Positions 23,942 to 35,783 of a DNA stretch of 64,000 bases are shown piece by piece. Both the position numbers and the translations under genes were made by a program. Within the stretch, counting starts at the first letter, position 1. Every line of letters begins with the position of its first letter. The DNA is from Spinacia oleracea (lineage: Eukaryota; Streptophyta; Magnoliopsida; Caryophyllales; Amaranthaceae), in NCBI RefSeq assembly GCF_020520425.1, contig NC_079488.1:30929247-30993246 (forward strand), in the 5' to 3' direction. The notes beneath the pieces were generated by a model. That model was not told the DNA's origin. It ran no database searches and saw only the letters and a list, made by a program, of their open reading frames with translations.

Positions 23942-24171
23942 GGTTGCCGGGCTGTGGGCCGGGCCGGCCCGAAGCCCGACCCGACCCGCCACGAAAAAAG
24001 CACAGCCCGGCACGAGCACGCATAAAGCACGGCCAGGCACGGGCACGAAGTCGTGGGCCGTGGCCTGGCCTGGGCCTTAATTTTTAGGAAAAAGCACGAC
24101 AAAGCACGGCACGACTCGACCCGGCACGACAAAGCACGTTAAATTTAGTCAAATTATCCTTAGGCACGGCG

Positions 24172-25516
24172 TGTTAGGTTATGATACATATGACATTACA
24201 TAGATCATGCGGAAACAACCATTAACCCAGGACAACATATTATTTACACATAATCATATAGCATAATTTAGATGCATACTCTTTGTTGCGTGCCCTCCCT
24301 AGCTGCGCCCGAACCGAACAAGAACAAGTCTTTTAGGACTCCAAGTGTCGTCCCTCCGTAGATAGTCCACAGCACGTCCGGATCCGCCTTAAGATTGACC
24401 AACTAGAATCGCCCTTAAGGTACTAGAAAATTTCGGCACTTTATGAGCAAGATGTGTTTTAATTTTCTCTCAAAAACTCACTTTTGAATACTTTGAAACT
24501 TGTATATAAATTATGACCCCTAGGCCTTTATTTATAGAGTTATGGAAAAGGAATCGTAATCCTAGTAGGATACGAATTAATTGAAATTAGAATCCTACAT
24601 GAATTCTATTTAATTAATTTATCTAATTTGGAATAGGAATTTAATCACACACTAACTCTTGCAGTTTTAGGAATCTCGCATGAGCACAAACTCACACACA
24701 CACACGGCAGCCACAAGGGCTGCCCATGCGCATGCGAGCAGCAGCCCATGCAGCGCGGCCCACGCATCCGTGGCCTTGGTGCGCGCTGGGCTTGTGGCGT
24801 GCGTGCTTGCTGGGCGATGGCCCGGCTTCGTGCTGGGCCTTCGTCCGGCAGGCCTCGTCCGATGCTAATTCGTACGATACGCTTCCGATTAAATTTCCAT
24901 TTCCGGAATCTATTTCCGATACGAACAATATTTAATATTTCCGATTCCGGAATTAATTTCCGTTTCGAACAAATATTTAATATTTCCGTTTCCGGAATTA
25001 TTTTCCGATTCCGGTAATATTTCCGATTCTGACAATATTTCCGTTTCCGGCAATATTTCCGATTCTGGTAATATTTCCATTTCCAATAATATTTTCCGAT
25101 ACGTACCATGTTTCCGTTTCCGGCAACATCTACGACTTGGATAATATTCATATTTCCGATACGATCCATATTTCCGTTTCCGGCAATATCATCGTTTCCG
25201 GAGTATTCATTTCTTGCCTGTGACGATCTTAGCTCCCACTGAAACCAAGATCCGTCGGTTCCGAATATTCATAGATGGAGTATTTAATGCCATTAAATAC
25301 TTGATCCGTTTACGTACTATTTGTGTGACCCTACGGGTTCAGTCAAGAGTAAGCTGTGGATTAATATCATTAATTCCACTTGAACTGAAGCGGCCTCTAG
25401 CTAGGCATTCAGCTCACTTGATCTCACTGAATTATTAACTTGTTAATTAATACTGAACCGCATTTATTAGACTTAACATAGAATGCATACTTGGACCAAG
25501 GGCATTATTTCCTTCA
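24172..25516 (-). repeat. 3' LTR of Copia C
   Basis: 1,345 bp, TGTTAGGTTATGATAC…CATTATTTCCTTCA on the plus strand. Contains the GC-rich island (about 24690-24865) and the 18-bp repeat run (about 24885-25200). Confidence 0.95.
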
Positions 25517-25522
25517 GTCTCC

Positions 25523-25544
25523 CACTTGTCCTTAGGGACAAGTG
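25523..25544. repeat. Hairpin beside the polypurine tract of Copia C
   Basis: cacttgtcc, loop ttag, ggacaagtg: a perfect 9-bp stem 6 bp from the LTR edge, overlapping the purine tract on the minus strand. The same hairpin occurs in element D (60211-60232). Confidence 0.8.
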
Positions 25545-27850
25545 TGCATTTCCTAATTCCTTTGTCGCTCGATGCTTGCTCTTGAACATAAGGTAAGAGT
25601 TGTCATCCTTATTATGTCCAGAGGTGTTCCTCGGTTTCAGAGTTCAACTGATCAAATAAACAGATAATCATAGCCTATGATTCATCCGAGCACGGCCATG
25701 CATTTCACAGTTTCTAGCTCTCCGAGGGGCCTTGTACAACTTTTAAGCATCTCTTCCCGATTTATGGGAGGACAATCCCAATCTTGCGATCTTGAGATTA
25801 GACTTCGTTTGATAGGTGATTACCTGAGCGTTGCCTTTATAGCCTCCTTTTACGGTGCGACGGTTGGTCAACGTCAAAGCAACCAGTTCTCAAACAAGTA
25901 ATCTCAAATCACTCAGGTATTGAGGATTTAGTGTCTAATAATTTAATGAAATTTACTTATGACAGACTTTCATCTCTTACAGTAAAGTTTCATAGGTCTT
26001 GTCCGATACTAGTCTTCCCAAAGTAAGTATCTATGCAAATGATTATGACATTGCCATGTCCACATAGTTCAAGAAACAGAACTACTAGTCATCTTGCATT
26101 CTAATCGTCTAACGTTTTCTATGCGTCCAATTTTATAGAAAACTCCGATTAGGGACCATTTTCAACCTTTGACATTCAAGTTCACTTGATAGACATTTCT
26201 TAGTCACAGGACTGGTCCTGACAGTCTATCTTGAATATATCGTCAAATTTGAAGGGACTCATCATTTAATACTAAACCAAGATTAAATGGAATATGAAAA
26301 TACATTTCATATATGATAAATGTTCAACCCAAATGTTTTATAACCATGGGCCTCAAACCCATCTTCTAAAACAATTCATGGAATTCAAAGCTATGCTTGA
26401 TTTCCAGTGCTACAACGTGAGTGTTGCTTCTCACTTGTTGCATAGGTTTAGTTATCATGCTTTGCCAATCTCAATATCCTTTTCATCGAATGTTCTTCGA
26501 GATATGATGATAAGATCTTTTCGAGTTTGTTTATTATGTGATCTAGTCTTTCTTACTTCGATGGTGGTTTTACTCATTTTGCAATGAAGAACCATCAAGA
26601 TAGCAGACGTTTTTCTTGCTTCAAGAGTGGTTCTACGCATTTTTCAATGAAGAACCATCAAGCCAGCAGATAGGTGATCTACCCAAGTTCAGTGAAGAAC
26701 TTTAAACAACCCTGTTTTATTGCTTCTTAGGCAATAATTACTTTTACTTCAACTGTATAGGTTGCTAGTGATGCTTTGTTTGGATTTACCTATCCAGGCA
26801 GTTCATAGATATGTGGAAGATTCTCCAACTATATCTTGGAACATAGAAATTATTATTTTAATTTCCCACGCAACAACTCATGGTCTCCAACCCATGTTGC
26901 CATTTCAAAACACGACGCTCTATAGCTCGTCCTTATCAATGGTTAACTCCAAAGGGTCTTGCTTGATCCTTTGCCAGTGTTTATGCGTGTAGCATCAATA
27001 TTTAGCATATCTTTATTTCCTTGAATCAAGAACTATTCCTATGTACCTTTTCAAGTACCATAAGTATTCTTGATCTCAATCTAGTTGATCTTCACTTAGA
27101 TCAATAGAGATTGGTATATGTTCGTCATGCCTAAAGTCATACGATACGTTTTTGGCGATCCTCATATTATATCATACATGATAAATTCTTTTGCAGAATA
27201 ATTCCCAATTGAATTCTATTCATGTAACTTTAGCTTATCTAGTTTCAGTAGATACTAAATTCAGCTAAATTCTTTGACATATAATATAGGTTAAGAATCT
27301 TATTTAGATCCTTTGATGTTTAACTTAGTAAATGCTTATACATAGTTCAAACATCTTTTACTTAGATTTATTCACATGGGTCGAATATTTCCAATGGAGA
27401 CTTTCGTGTTTGATTTAGTAAATGCCATTACTTAATCCAAAACAATATCATAAGATCTTTGTAAATAGATCTTAATACCCAGTATGTACTAAGTTTCGCC
27501 ATGGTCCATCATTGATGAATAATTTCAAATCTAAGTAATTAGCATTTGAATGTTATTTCACAATAGAGAGATATGTGTGTGATACACATAGGACCAAATA
27601 AGTTTTTATGTACTCCCACTAAACTTCTTATACATCTATAAGAATCATGTATATTTTATGAAACTAAAATGCTTATTAGCTTCACTTAAAATACAGTTCC
27701 AATTCCCAATTGCTTGCTTAAATCTGTACTTAGATTTTATAAGCTAGCTTTCTCTTTCAAGCATTTATTTGGATCCACAAATCCTATGACATACCATGTA
27801 CATAGTTTATTCCAACATTTGATTGAGGAATACGTTTTGTCATCCAATTG

Positions 27851-28063
27851 CTATATGTACCAATATGCAATCATTGCTTGAATTATAGACTTGAGCATTA
27901 CGATTATGCATGAGGTTTCAACACAATTTACACCATGAATTTGCTTGTAACCTTTAGCAACTAATCTAGCTTTGTGTGTGAACACAATTCCATGTTTGAT
28001 GGTTTTTATCCTTAAAACAAACTTGCAACCAATAGGTGTGAACCCATTCTTGCAAATCAACAA
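27851..28063 (-). pseudogene. Residual reverse-transcriptase frame in Copia C
   Basis: A 70-codon open stretch whose residues GFTPIGCKFVLRIKTI, KARLVAKGYKQIHGV and IVMLKSI match the N-terminal RT block of element B (about 8700-8900). It lacks the catalytic YVDD region and is flanked by stops and frameshifts. This is the only pol segment of C still readable as protein. Confidence 0.85.
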
Positions 28064-30300
28064 AATTTCAATTTTGTCATCAAAACATTGAGTATGTTTT
28101 ATGGCCTCTAACCATTTAAAACATTTGAGTCTATATATGGCCTCTAACCATTTTAGGGAATCTAGGTTTCGTCATAGCTTTCTTACAAGTCACAAACTCA
28201 TTAATCTACATGATAATAGTTTGACTGCAAGTTGTAGGTTTCTTCACTATTTAATAGAAGAATCTCATAGTTTCATTGACCTGATCTCTATGTTTCTTTA
28301 CTATCTAATAGAAGAATCTCATAGTTTCAGTGACTTGAATTCTATGCCTACTTGGGTATAGAACATCAAACATTAGAATATCAATAGCCACTTAAAGTCC
28401 TTTGAATATTCTGTTCTCCTTGAAGCACTTGTAAAGTCTTCTAAGAGATGTCTATTCTTTAAAGCCACTTCTAAAGTCTTAAAGAATAAGTTCGGATTTT
28501 CTGAAGCACTTCGAAAAGCCTCCGGAATGTCCGTTTATGTTTGTTGTTCGCCTCGAAGACTTTCGAGGTCTATTTTCTCCCATTTGTCATTTTGGAAACG
28601 AATCTCCAAAAGGACATTATTTCGAGCAAACAAACATTATGTTCTCAAAAATTCGTGGTAGAAACAATACCCTTGTGTCTCATTTGAATAAATCACAATG
28701 AAACATATATCTATACTTGGGCCTTAGTTTGTTGAATAACAAACACTAAGCTCCCACTGAGTTTAGGAACTCTTTAGATATATTATGAAAAGATATTCTG
28801 AAATTACTTTTCAATAGCTTTGACGAATTTGGTTTAGTTTGGTGGTAGTTGAGCATTTTGTTTTAGAAATTATAGGAAAAGTCTTTATGATTCATCATTG
28901 ATCGAATCAAGTACTAATTGACTTCGATCATTCCAACGTAGATATGCCATATCTTATGGAGCTAGATTGTGAAATTACAACACACAATCATTGATGATCA
29001 TATTTGGTCTCAAGTAATCATCAACATGATCTAACCTAGATCTTTATGATTTCTTGCCGAGTGGATTTTATACTTCTGAATCTTTGAACTAGCCAAACAG
29101 ATTCAACTTATATCACATTTGAGTAAATAAACCTATATTCACTCAAATCCATGTGAAATAATAAAGTCATAAAACCTTTCTTTAGCTTTGAACTCTATCG
29201 TCTAGGCGTTCTAACAATAGTTCATATTCTTTGTTACTTTCAACAAGTAAGACTAGCTTGTCTTAAGTTGATCTAGAAATCAACCAACTTTCAAAAGTCC
29301 ATCAAAATAGAGCTTATGAATGTTAACTTGTTGATATGGTCTAAGCAACAATGCCAAAGATTTAATGGAACTCAAATCAAGGGTTTGATTTGAACCTAGT
29401 AAAGTTCTTTAAAGAGTTGTTTGTTTTAATCAAGCATATTGACTCAACCAGTAATTGACCATTTCATTCAAATAAACAAACAAACAAGCATTGTTTTTGT
29501 TCTTCTGAATGTGAGTCTTTCTGTGTTTGAAGCAGAAATTTAGGTATGCTGATTATGGAACAAAATAGCCATTTAGTTCCAGCCTTTGAAAGGACTTAAA
29601 ACAAACTAGATGACCCTACAATTAATGTAGCAATGCCATGCTTCATTTCCCACTTGTAGGTCATTAGTGTATCCTAGCTTCCATTATTTGAGTTATTACC
29701 GAAGTAAGAACCTCAAGCGGTATATGATACCAAGGAAGTTTGATTGCTAGGTCACTTCTCTTTAAACATAAATTTATAGGTAGAAACGGAATCGTAAATT
29801 CCTTTCATTTGTTCCTCGTTTTCCTATTTCTTGTACCCTTTCTTATAGTCTTAAGAATTGAATTCTTTAGTGTTGTCTTTTATACTTTGTTAGACATGTC
29901 CAATGTCACCAACAAGGTTCTTTACCATTTTAATTTATGTTGAATATTCTTTTCAACTAGATGATCTTACCAGAAGCTTCTAAAGTTCTCTAAGCATCGA
30001 TCTATTCGAATGTCTAGGAACTAGACTCATTCGAGAATTAAATGGAAAAAGGATTTTAGGTTGTTAACCATTGGTAAAGCTGAGCGTTTAAACTCAATGC
30101 TTTATGATCTCAAAACCACATTGTATTTTGAATTCACAAGCACCAATCGGTTTGCCATTCGACTTTGATACTCGAAAACAACCATAAAAGTCGATATAAG
30201 AAACGTACATTTTAAATTGCTCACTTTCTCTCATTTCCGTGAATCGTTCTTGGATTCACTACCGATCGAGGAAATTTACTGTTACCTTTCTAAAAGGATT

Positions 30301-33091
30301 TATTGCAGTGCAAGATATTTAATTATAAACAATAATTAAAACATACATTGAAGCATGCAAAGTCTAAACATTTATCATGAATAATAACTTGAAATTAAAG
30401 CAACCATGCAATTCAAACAAGTTATTAGCATTTTATTCGATTTTATTGTTCCGGCAGGTGTGAATAAAATGATTCCAAGATCCTAAAATCATTGAAGAAT
30501 TAAGCACAGTTTGTCGACTTAATCCTAGAACATCTTAGGTAAGCAAAAGCCTTTTGCTAATAGTCTAGAAACTATTCTTGGTTGATAGGTACGTCTAAGA
30601 ACTTATTAGGTAAACCTATCGAATTTGCCACGACATAAAAGGACTCCTTACTTATATCGTTGAGTTTTACCAAAACTAACATGTACTCACAATTATTTGT
30701 GTACCTTGCCCCTTTAGGACCAATAAGTAACACCTCGCTGAGCGAAAACTATTACTAGATTGATGTAAAGGATATCCAAGCAAGTGTATATTTTGGCATG
30801 GCACCTTTTAACTCAATTTTTAAGTTTGGAACTTAAGGCTCTTACTATGTTGGTTAGATTTTAAGTGAACTAAAATCCTTAATCATGCAACATAATCAAG
30901 CTTTTGATCTCATGCATTTTAAGACATATTTAAAACAATAAATAACTTAAAACATGCATAAGATATTTGTGATCTAGTATGGCCCGACTTCATTTTGAAG
31001 CTTTGACTTCAAAGTCCGTCTTGAAAATCTCCGTGGGAGGCACCATTTTCTTCAAATAGGATAAGCTATAACTAATTACAACTATTTGATGGTTCGCAGA
31101 CCATATTTGAATTGAAAAATAACTTTGGTACTTTAGACCAATTACATTCAAATTAATGGTACGCAGACCATATTTTCTATCCTATTTGGGCCATACTAGT
31201 CACTTCATAACCTGCAAAACAGTACATATACAATATATACCATTCACCCATTCATTATCATGAATGGCCCACATAGCTGGTTAGTAAAACACATTATGCA
31301 TCACGTAAACATTTGCAGCAATTAATCAAGGGCACCAATAATCTACCAATTATTCAGTCCTTATTAATTCTAATCAAATTGTTTTAACCTTAAGGATTTG
31401 TAGACCTAATCAAGAGTTTATGACTAAAAAGCGCTCCCACTTAAACCAATAAATTCATATGCTTTACTAATTTTAAACATAAAATTGTATTTCTAGTCTA
31501 ACCGGAAACATACAAATTTAATTAAAATTTAAAGCTCATATAAATTTATAATTGAATCCAAAAATTTAATTTAATTTCAGTCGTATTTAAATTAATTCAT
31601 GATTTTAATTTTAGTAAAATAATTAGAATAAATAACATTTATTATAATTATAATATTCAAAATTAAAATCCAAGAAAATAATTCAAATTATTAATTTTAA
31701 AATTAATTAAAATTACGTGAACTGAAATTTTCAAATTAAACATTCAAAACGATCTAATCGTAACGCAAACACCCTACGCGTTGCACGCCCATGGGCCGTA
31801 CGCACACAGCCATTGCTGGCCATGTGCGCGCAGCCCATGCGCTCGTCGCATAGCTGCTGCTGTCCTATCGCAAGCCTCCGCACAGCGCCCCATCGCACGC
31901 GAGCTATCGCTCGTAGTGCGCGCGCGCGAGATCGCTCGCTGGGCGCGCTGGCTCGCTCGCTGTGCGCGCGAGCCATCGCTCGCTGGGGCGCGACATCGCT
32001 CGCTGGGCGAGCGACATCGCGCGCTGTGCGCGCGAGTTGTGCTGGGGCGCAGCGCTCGTGGCACGCGAGCTTGCGCTCGCTGCGCGCGAGGCTGCGCGCT
32101 CTTGTGCGAGGCAGCGCGCGTTGTGGCGCAGCTCGCTTGCTGCCCACACGCGACTGCCTTGGCTCGCCCCTCGCCCATGCCCATTCGTTCATTGCTCGTG
32201 GCACACGACACAAGGCAGGGCTGCTGCCTTGTGCTCGTGCACTACGCCCTTGCTCATTGCATTCGTGCCGCACGGGCGACGAACTCCCTTGCTCGTCGTC
32301 GCATGCCCGCATTATACAACACCCCTTAAGGGTAACACGAAGCGTCCATTGCTTCGTGCGTGCAAGTTATTTGAACGAATCGCATAAAAATTTAAAATTT
32401 ATATTTAAAATTAATGACAAATTAATAAATATTATTAATTTCATAATTTTAGGGCGAAAAAATCGAAAATTTATTATCCAATTGATTTCCGATTGATATG
32501 GATTCAAGTCTAGGTCATAAAAATTTAAAATTTATCGTAAATTTACAATTTTTATGGTGGTTTTTAATCATAGGTTTCTAATTAAATTACAATTAATTGT
32601 GAAAATCAAATTAATTCTAAATTATTCTAATTTTCAACAAATTAATCATAATTACAAATTAGATTGCATAATTAACAAGACTAGGCATTCAAACTTGTTA
32701 AACATATGCTGTAGGTCAATCAAAAATTCAAGATTTATCAACAAGAATCGCAAATATTTAATTTAACATCTTAAATTTACGAAATTTTGCATTCGAAAAA
32801 CTAAAACCTTCGAAAAGTCATAGTTAGGCTTCGAATTTGAGAATTCTGGGTTCGGCAGAAAAATACTATTTTTGTCAAAATTTTAGAATGCCTTTTACAT
32901 GCGGAATTGACACAAAAATCACTCAATTCGGATGAGTAACGAAGAAACTGCCGAAAAACTGCGTACGTATAATTAAATAAACGCAATTTGCAATTAATTA
33001 ACAATTACGAAAATTAATCACCCCTTTTAATTCTTGCAAATTTGTAATATTTAACCATGTTCATGCAATTTAGATTATGAAAATAATAAGG
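30301..33091 (-). other. Long untranslated leader of Copia C
   Basis: About 2.8 kb between the decayed gag area and the primer site. It aligns block by block with the leader of element A. The GC-rich island (about 31760-32330) is longer than in A and rich in cgctcgctgggcgcg words that give false long open frames on both strands. No gene. Confidence 0.75.
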
Positions 33092-33105
33092 GGCTCGTGA
33101 TACCA
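33092..33105 (-). promoter_or_regulatory. Primer-binding site of Copia C
   Basis: ggctcgtgatacca on the plus strand, identical to that of element A, one base from the LTR edge. Confidence 0.8.
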
Positions 33106-33106
33106 C

Positions 33107-34451
33107 TGTTAGGTTATGATACATATGACATTACATAGATCATGCGGAAACAACCATTAACCCAGGACAACATATTATTTACACATAATCATATAGCATA
33201 ATTTAGATGCATACTCTTTGTTGCGTGCCCTCCCTAGCTGCGCCCGAACCGAACAAGAACAAGTCTTTTAGGACTCCAAGTGTCGTCCCTCCGTAGATAG
33301 TCCACAGCACGTCCGGATCCGCCTTAAGATTGACCAACTAGAATCGCCCTTAAGGTACTAGAAAATTTCGGCACTTTATGAGCAAGATGTGTTTTAATTT
33401 TCTCTCAAAAACTCACTTTTGAATACTTTGAAACTTGTATATAAATTATGACCCCTAGGCCTTTATTTATAGAGTTATGGAAAAGGAATCGTAATCCTAG
33501 TAGGATACGAATTAATTGAAATTAGAATCCTACATGAATTCTATTTAATTAATTTATCTAATTAGGAATAGGAATTTAATCACACACTAACTCTTGCAGT
33601 TTTAGGAATCTCGCATGAGCACAAACTCACACACACACACGGCAGCCACAAGGGCTGCCCATGCGCATGCGAGCAGCAGCCCATGCAGCGCGGCCCACGC
33701 ATCCGTGGCCTTGGTGCGCGCTGGGCTTGTGGCGTGCGTGCTTGCTGGGCGATGGCCCGGCTTCGTGCTGGGCCTTCGTCCGGCAGGCCTCGTCCGATGC
33801 TAATTCGTACGATACGCTTCCGATTAAATTTCCATTTCCGGAATCTATTTCCGATACGAACAATATTTAATATTTCCGATTCCGGAATTAATTTCCGTTT
33901 CGAACAAATATTTAATATTTCCGTTTCCGGAATTATTTTCCGATTCCGGTAATATTTCCGATTCTGACAATATTTCCGTTTCCGGCAATATTTCCGATTC
34001 TGGTAATATTTCCATTTCCAATAATATTTTCCGATACGTACCATGTTTCCGTTTCCGGCAACATCTACGACTTGGATAATATTCATATTTCCGATACGAT
34101 CCATATTTCCGTTTCCGGCAATATCATCGTTTCCGGAGTATTCATTTCTTGCCTGTGACGATCTTAGCTCCCACTGAAACCAAGATCCGTCGGTTCCGAA
34201 TATTCATAGATGGAGTATTTAATGCCATTAAATACTTGATCCGTTTACGTACTATTTGTGTGACCCTACGGGTTCAGTCAAGAGTAAGCTGTGGATTAAT
34301 ATCATTAATTCCACTTGAACTGAAGCGGCCTCTAGCTAGGCATTCAGCTCACTTGATCTCACTGAATTATTAACTTGTTAATTAATACTGAACCGCATTT
34401 ATTAGACTTAACATAGAATGCATACTTGAAACAAGGGCATTATTTCCTTCA
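33107..34451 (-). repeat. 5' LTR of Copia C
   Basis: 1,345 bp, nearly identical to the 3' LTR. The right edge, ccttca, is followed by the target duplication cggcg. Confidence 0.95.
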
Positions 34452-34640
34452 CGGCGGCCGGGCCCGGCCCGGCACGAAAGCACGTGGGCTTGGGCCGGGC
34501 CTAGGCCTTATTTTTAATTTTTCGGCCCGGCACGGCACGACACGAAACAACGTGGGCCTGGCGTGGCGCCGGCACGGTTAGGCCCACGGCCCGTGGGCTC
34601 GGCACGAAGCACGACCCGGCCCGGCCCACAGCCATCTTTA

Positions 34641-35660
34641 GCGCAACCCCTTTCATTTTCGAACAAACCTCTCGTCTATTGCATTTCACAAATTTTAATT
34701 TTCTTTTTATTAAAAAAAATTCTAGGGGTAACAACATAAACTGTGTTTATTATATTTGACTTTTCCAAAATGTTTTAAGACTTTAAGAAAACATGATTAT
34801 AGAGTGTGGTAACGATTTGCAGGCCTGATTCTTTGTTTGGCTCAGGTCTCAGGATATGTTTATGGCATGGACTTGTTATCAAATTTCAGAAAACATGGGC
34901 ATTATTTTTCTCGTGCTTATGCTCTGTATTACAATGATATTTTCATAAAATGATTTAGGAGTTTATTTTTATATTCAATGATGGTTAATGTTTGGGACAT
35001 AGAAATAAATGATAACTGATGTGGAATAAAATATAGTGTGTATACAATATCAAGGTAATGTGAACACTGTTCAAAATACTTTTCCATTGATTGTTAAAAC
35101 TTTGTTAACAGTTAGGTTTCTTGACCAAAATATTTTGGCAGAAGGTAGCATTAGCACAATATGTGGAGGGCAGCAAGATTCAAGGAGGATTTTGAGATTG
35201 CTGATGCCCATGAAGAAAATAATTCCCATGCTAAAGCAAGACCATGGATTTCTTCTCAAAGGCATGCTCGTACAAACAATGGTTTTTACCTCCATCTTCT
35301 CAGAGCTATTGTATTTCCACTTCCTTTTGAGAAATGGTAGACGCTTAAATTTCAGTATACCACACTCAAGGAAGCGACCTTATTACTATAATCACATGCT
35401 TTTGCGATTTATTGTTAGTTTTCATTTGAACAGTTGTAAAATTTATGGTCTTTCTCATTGAATAGTTTGATTAACACAACGTACTAATAAATTTTTCCTT
35501 AGAACCACGTTGCTAATGTTTATTGTAAACATATTATGATTTTGTATTATCAATTATAAGCAAATCGAACATTTTTTTTTAAAGAATTTACCATAATTTT
35601 GTAAATATCGATCTTTTATGCAATATTTCTACAAAATAATTTTGTATACCTTGGGGGATC
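34641..35660. other. Spacer, possibly Helitron body, no gene recognised
   Basis: AT-rich. A 141-codon frame at 35036-35461 has no recognisable domain or splice-consistent structure and is probably chance. The stretch may be the body of the Helitron whose 3' end follows. Confidence 0.4.
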
Positions 35661-35690
35661 GTGCGCGCTAGCGCACAGTCCAACAACTAG
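35661..35690 (+). mobile_element. Probable Helitron 3' terminus
   Basis: Hairpin gtgcgc-gcta-gcgcac (35661-35676), a 10-base spacer and ctag (35687-35690) followed by host t. This is the standard Helitron 3' end. The matching 5' TC end was not located; it may lie left of the hAT and Copia C insertions. Confidence 0.6.
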
Positions 35691-35783
35691 TTAACAAAAA
35701 AAGAATCGTTGGTCTTGAGGTAGTGAGAATATTTATTTATTTGTTTTAGTGCAGATAACTTAGTATTTTACCTTAGTAAAGAT

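Larger units (their letters stand above)
25517..30300 (-). pseudogene. Decayed gag-pol interior of Copia C
   Basis: About 4.8 kb in which no Gag, protease, integrase or RT is open for any useful length. Homology to element B pol can still be followed in order: a phrase matching B's RT upstream region at 28100-28190 (atggcctctaaccattta, present twice), and integrase-tail-like sequence at about 28540-28700 (cgaggtctattttctccca, aatacccttgtgtct). The first 670 bp after the LTR are nearly identical to those of element D (60205-60876). Decay of the coding part alongside near-identical LTRs implies it was already dead in the progenitor that transposed. Confidence 0.85.
24172..34451 (-). mobile_element. 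Copia element C, complete but non-autonomous
   Basis: A 10,280-bp element with 1,345-bp LTRs at 24172-25516 (3') and 33107-34451 (5'), flanked by the perfect duplication cggcg (24167-24171 and 34452-34456). By eye the LTRs differ at about three positions, near 24638/33573 and near the right ends, so insertion is recent. Inside, the gag-pol region is reduced to unreadable scraps; only one short RT-like frame survives. The polypurine tract (gtgggagac next to 25517 on the minus strand) and primer site (33092-33105) are intact. The element therefore kept everything needed in cis and nothing in trans, and must have used proteins of a relative. Confidence 0.95.
23942..34640. mobile_element. GC-rich hAT-type element, split by Copia C
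   Basis: Two halves (23942-24171 and 34452-34640) made of ggcccggcacgaagcacg-type words, joined when Copia C and one cggcg are removed; the joined element is about 414 bp. The ends share ggctgtgggccgggccg as an inverted repeat. The flanks carry gcgcaac on both sides (23935-23941 and 34641-34647), seven of the eight bases expected for a hAT duplication. The extreme ends (ggttgccggg and …catcttta) match poorly, so the exact termini are uncertain. Confidence 0.7.

Noticed and set aside
24645..25169. 174-codon frame with repeated RIGNxxN / YRKWKY motifs, found in every A-family LTR
   Set aside because: It is a by-product of an 18-bp repeat whose length is divisible by three; it begins in the LTR upstream region and has no independent support as a protein.
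25677..25901. 74-codon plus-strand frame conserved between Copia C and D (60365-60589)
   Set aside because: Conservation reflects recent common descent of the two elements; it is antisense in the 3' region and has no codon-level signal that I can see.
31731..32496. Long overlapping open frames on both strands (up to about 227 codons) near 32 kb, and similar ones at 5868-6392, 7594-7918, 12618-13053 and 14873-15299
   Set aside because: They lie in GC-rich islands where stop codons are rare in every frame, show Arg/Ala/His-rich compositions in all frames, and are not conserved between copies of the same element.
35036..35461. 141-codon plus-strand frame left of the probable Helitron 3' end
   Set aside because: No domain, repeat relationship or splice sites; length is marginal for chance in 1 kb.
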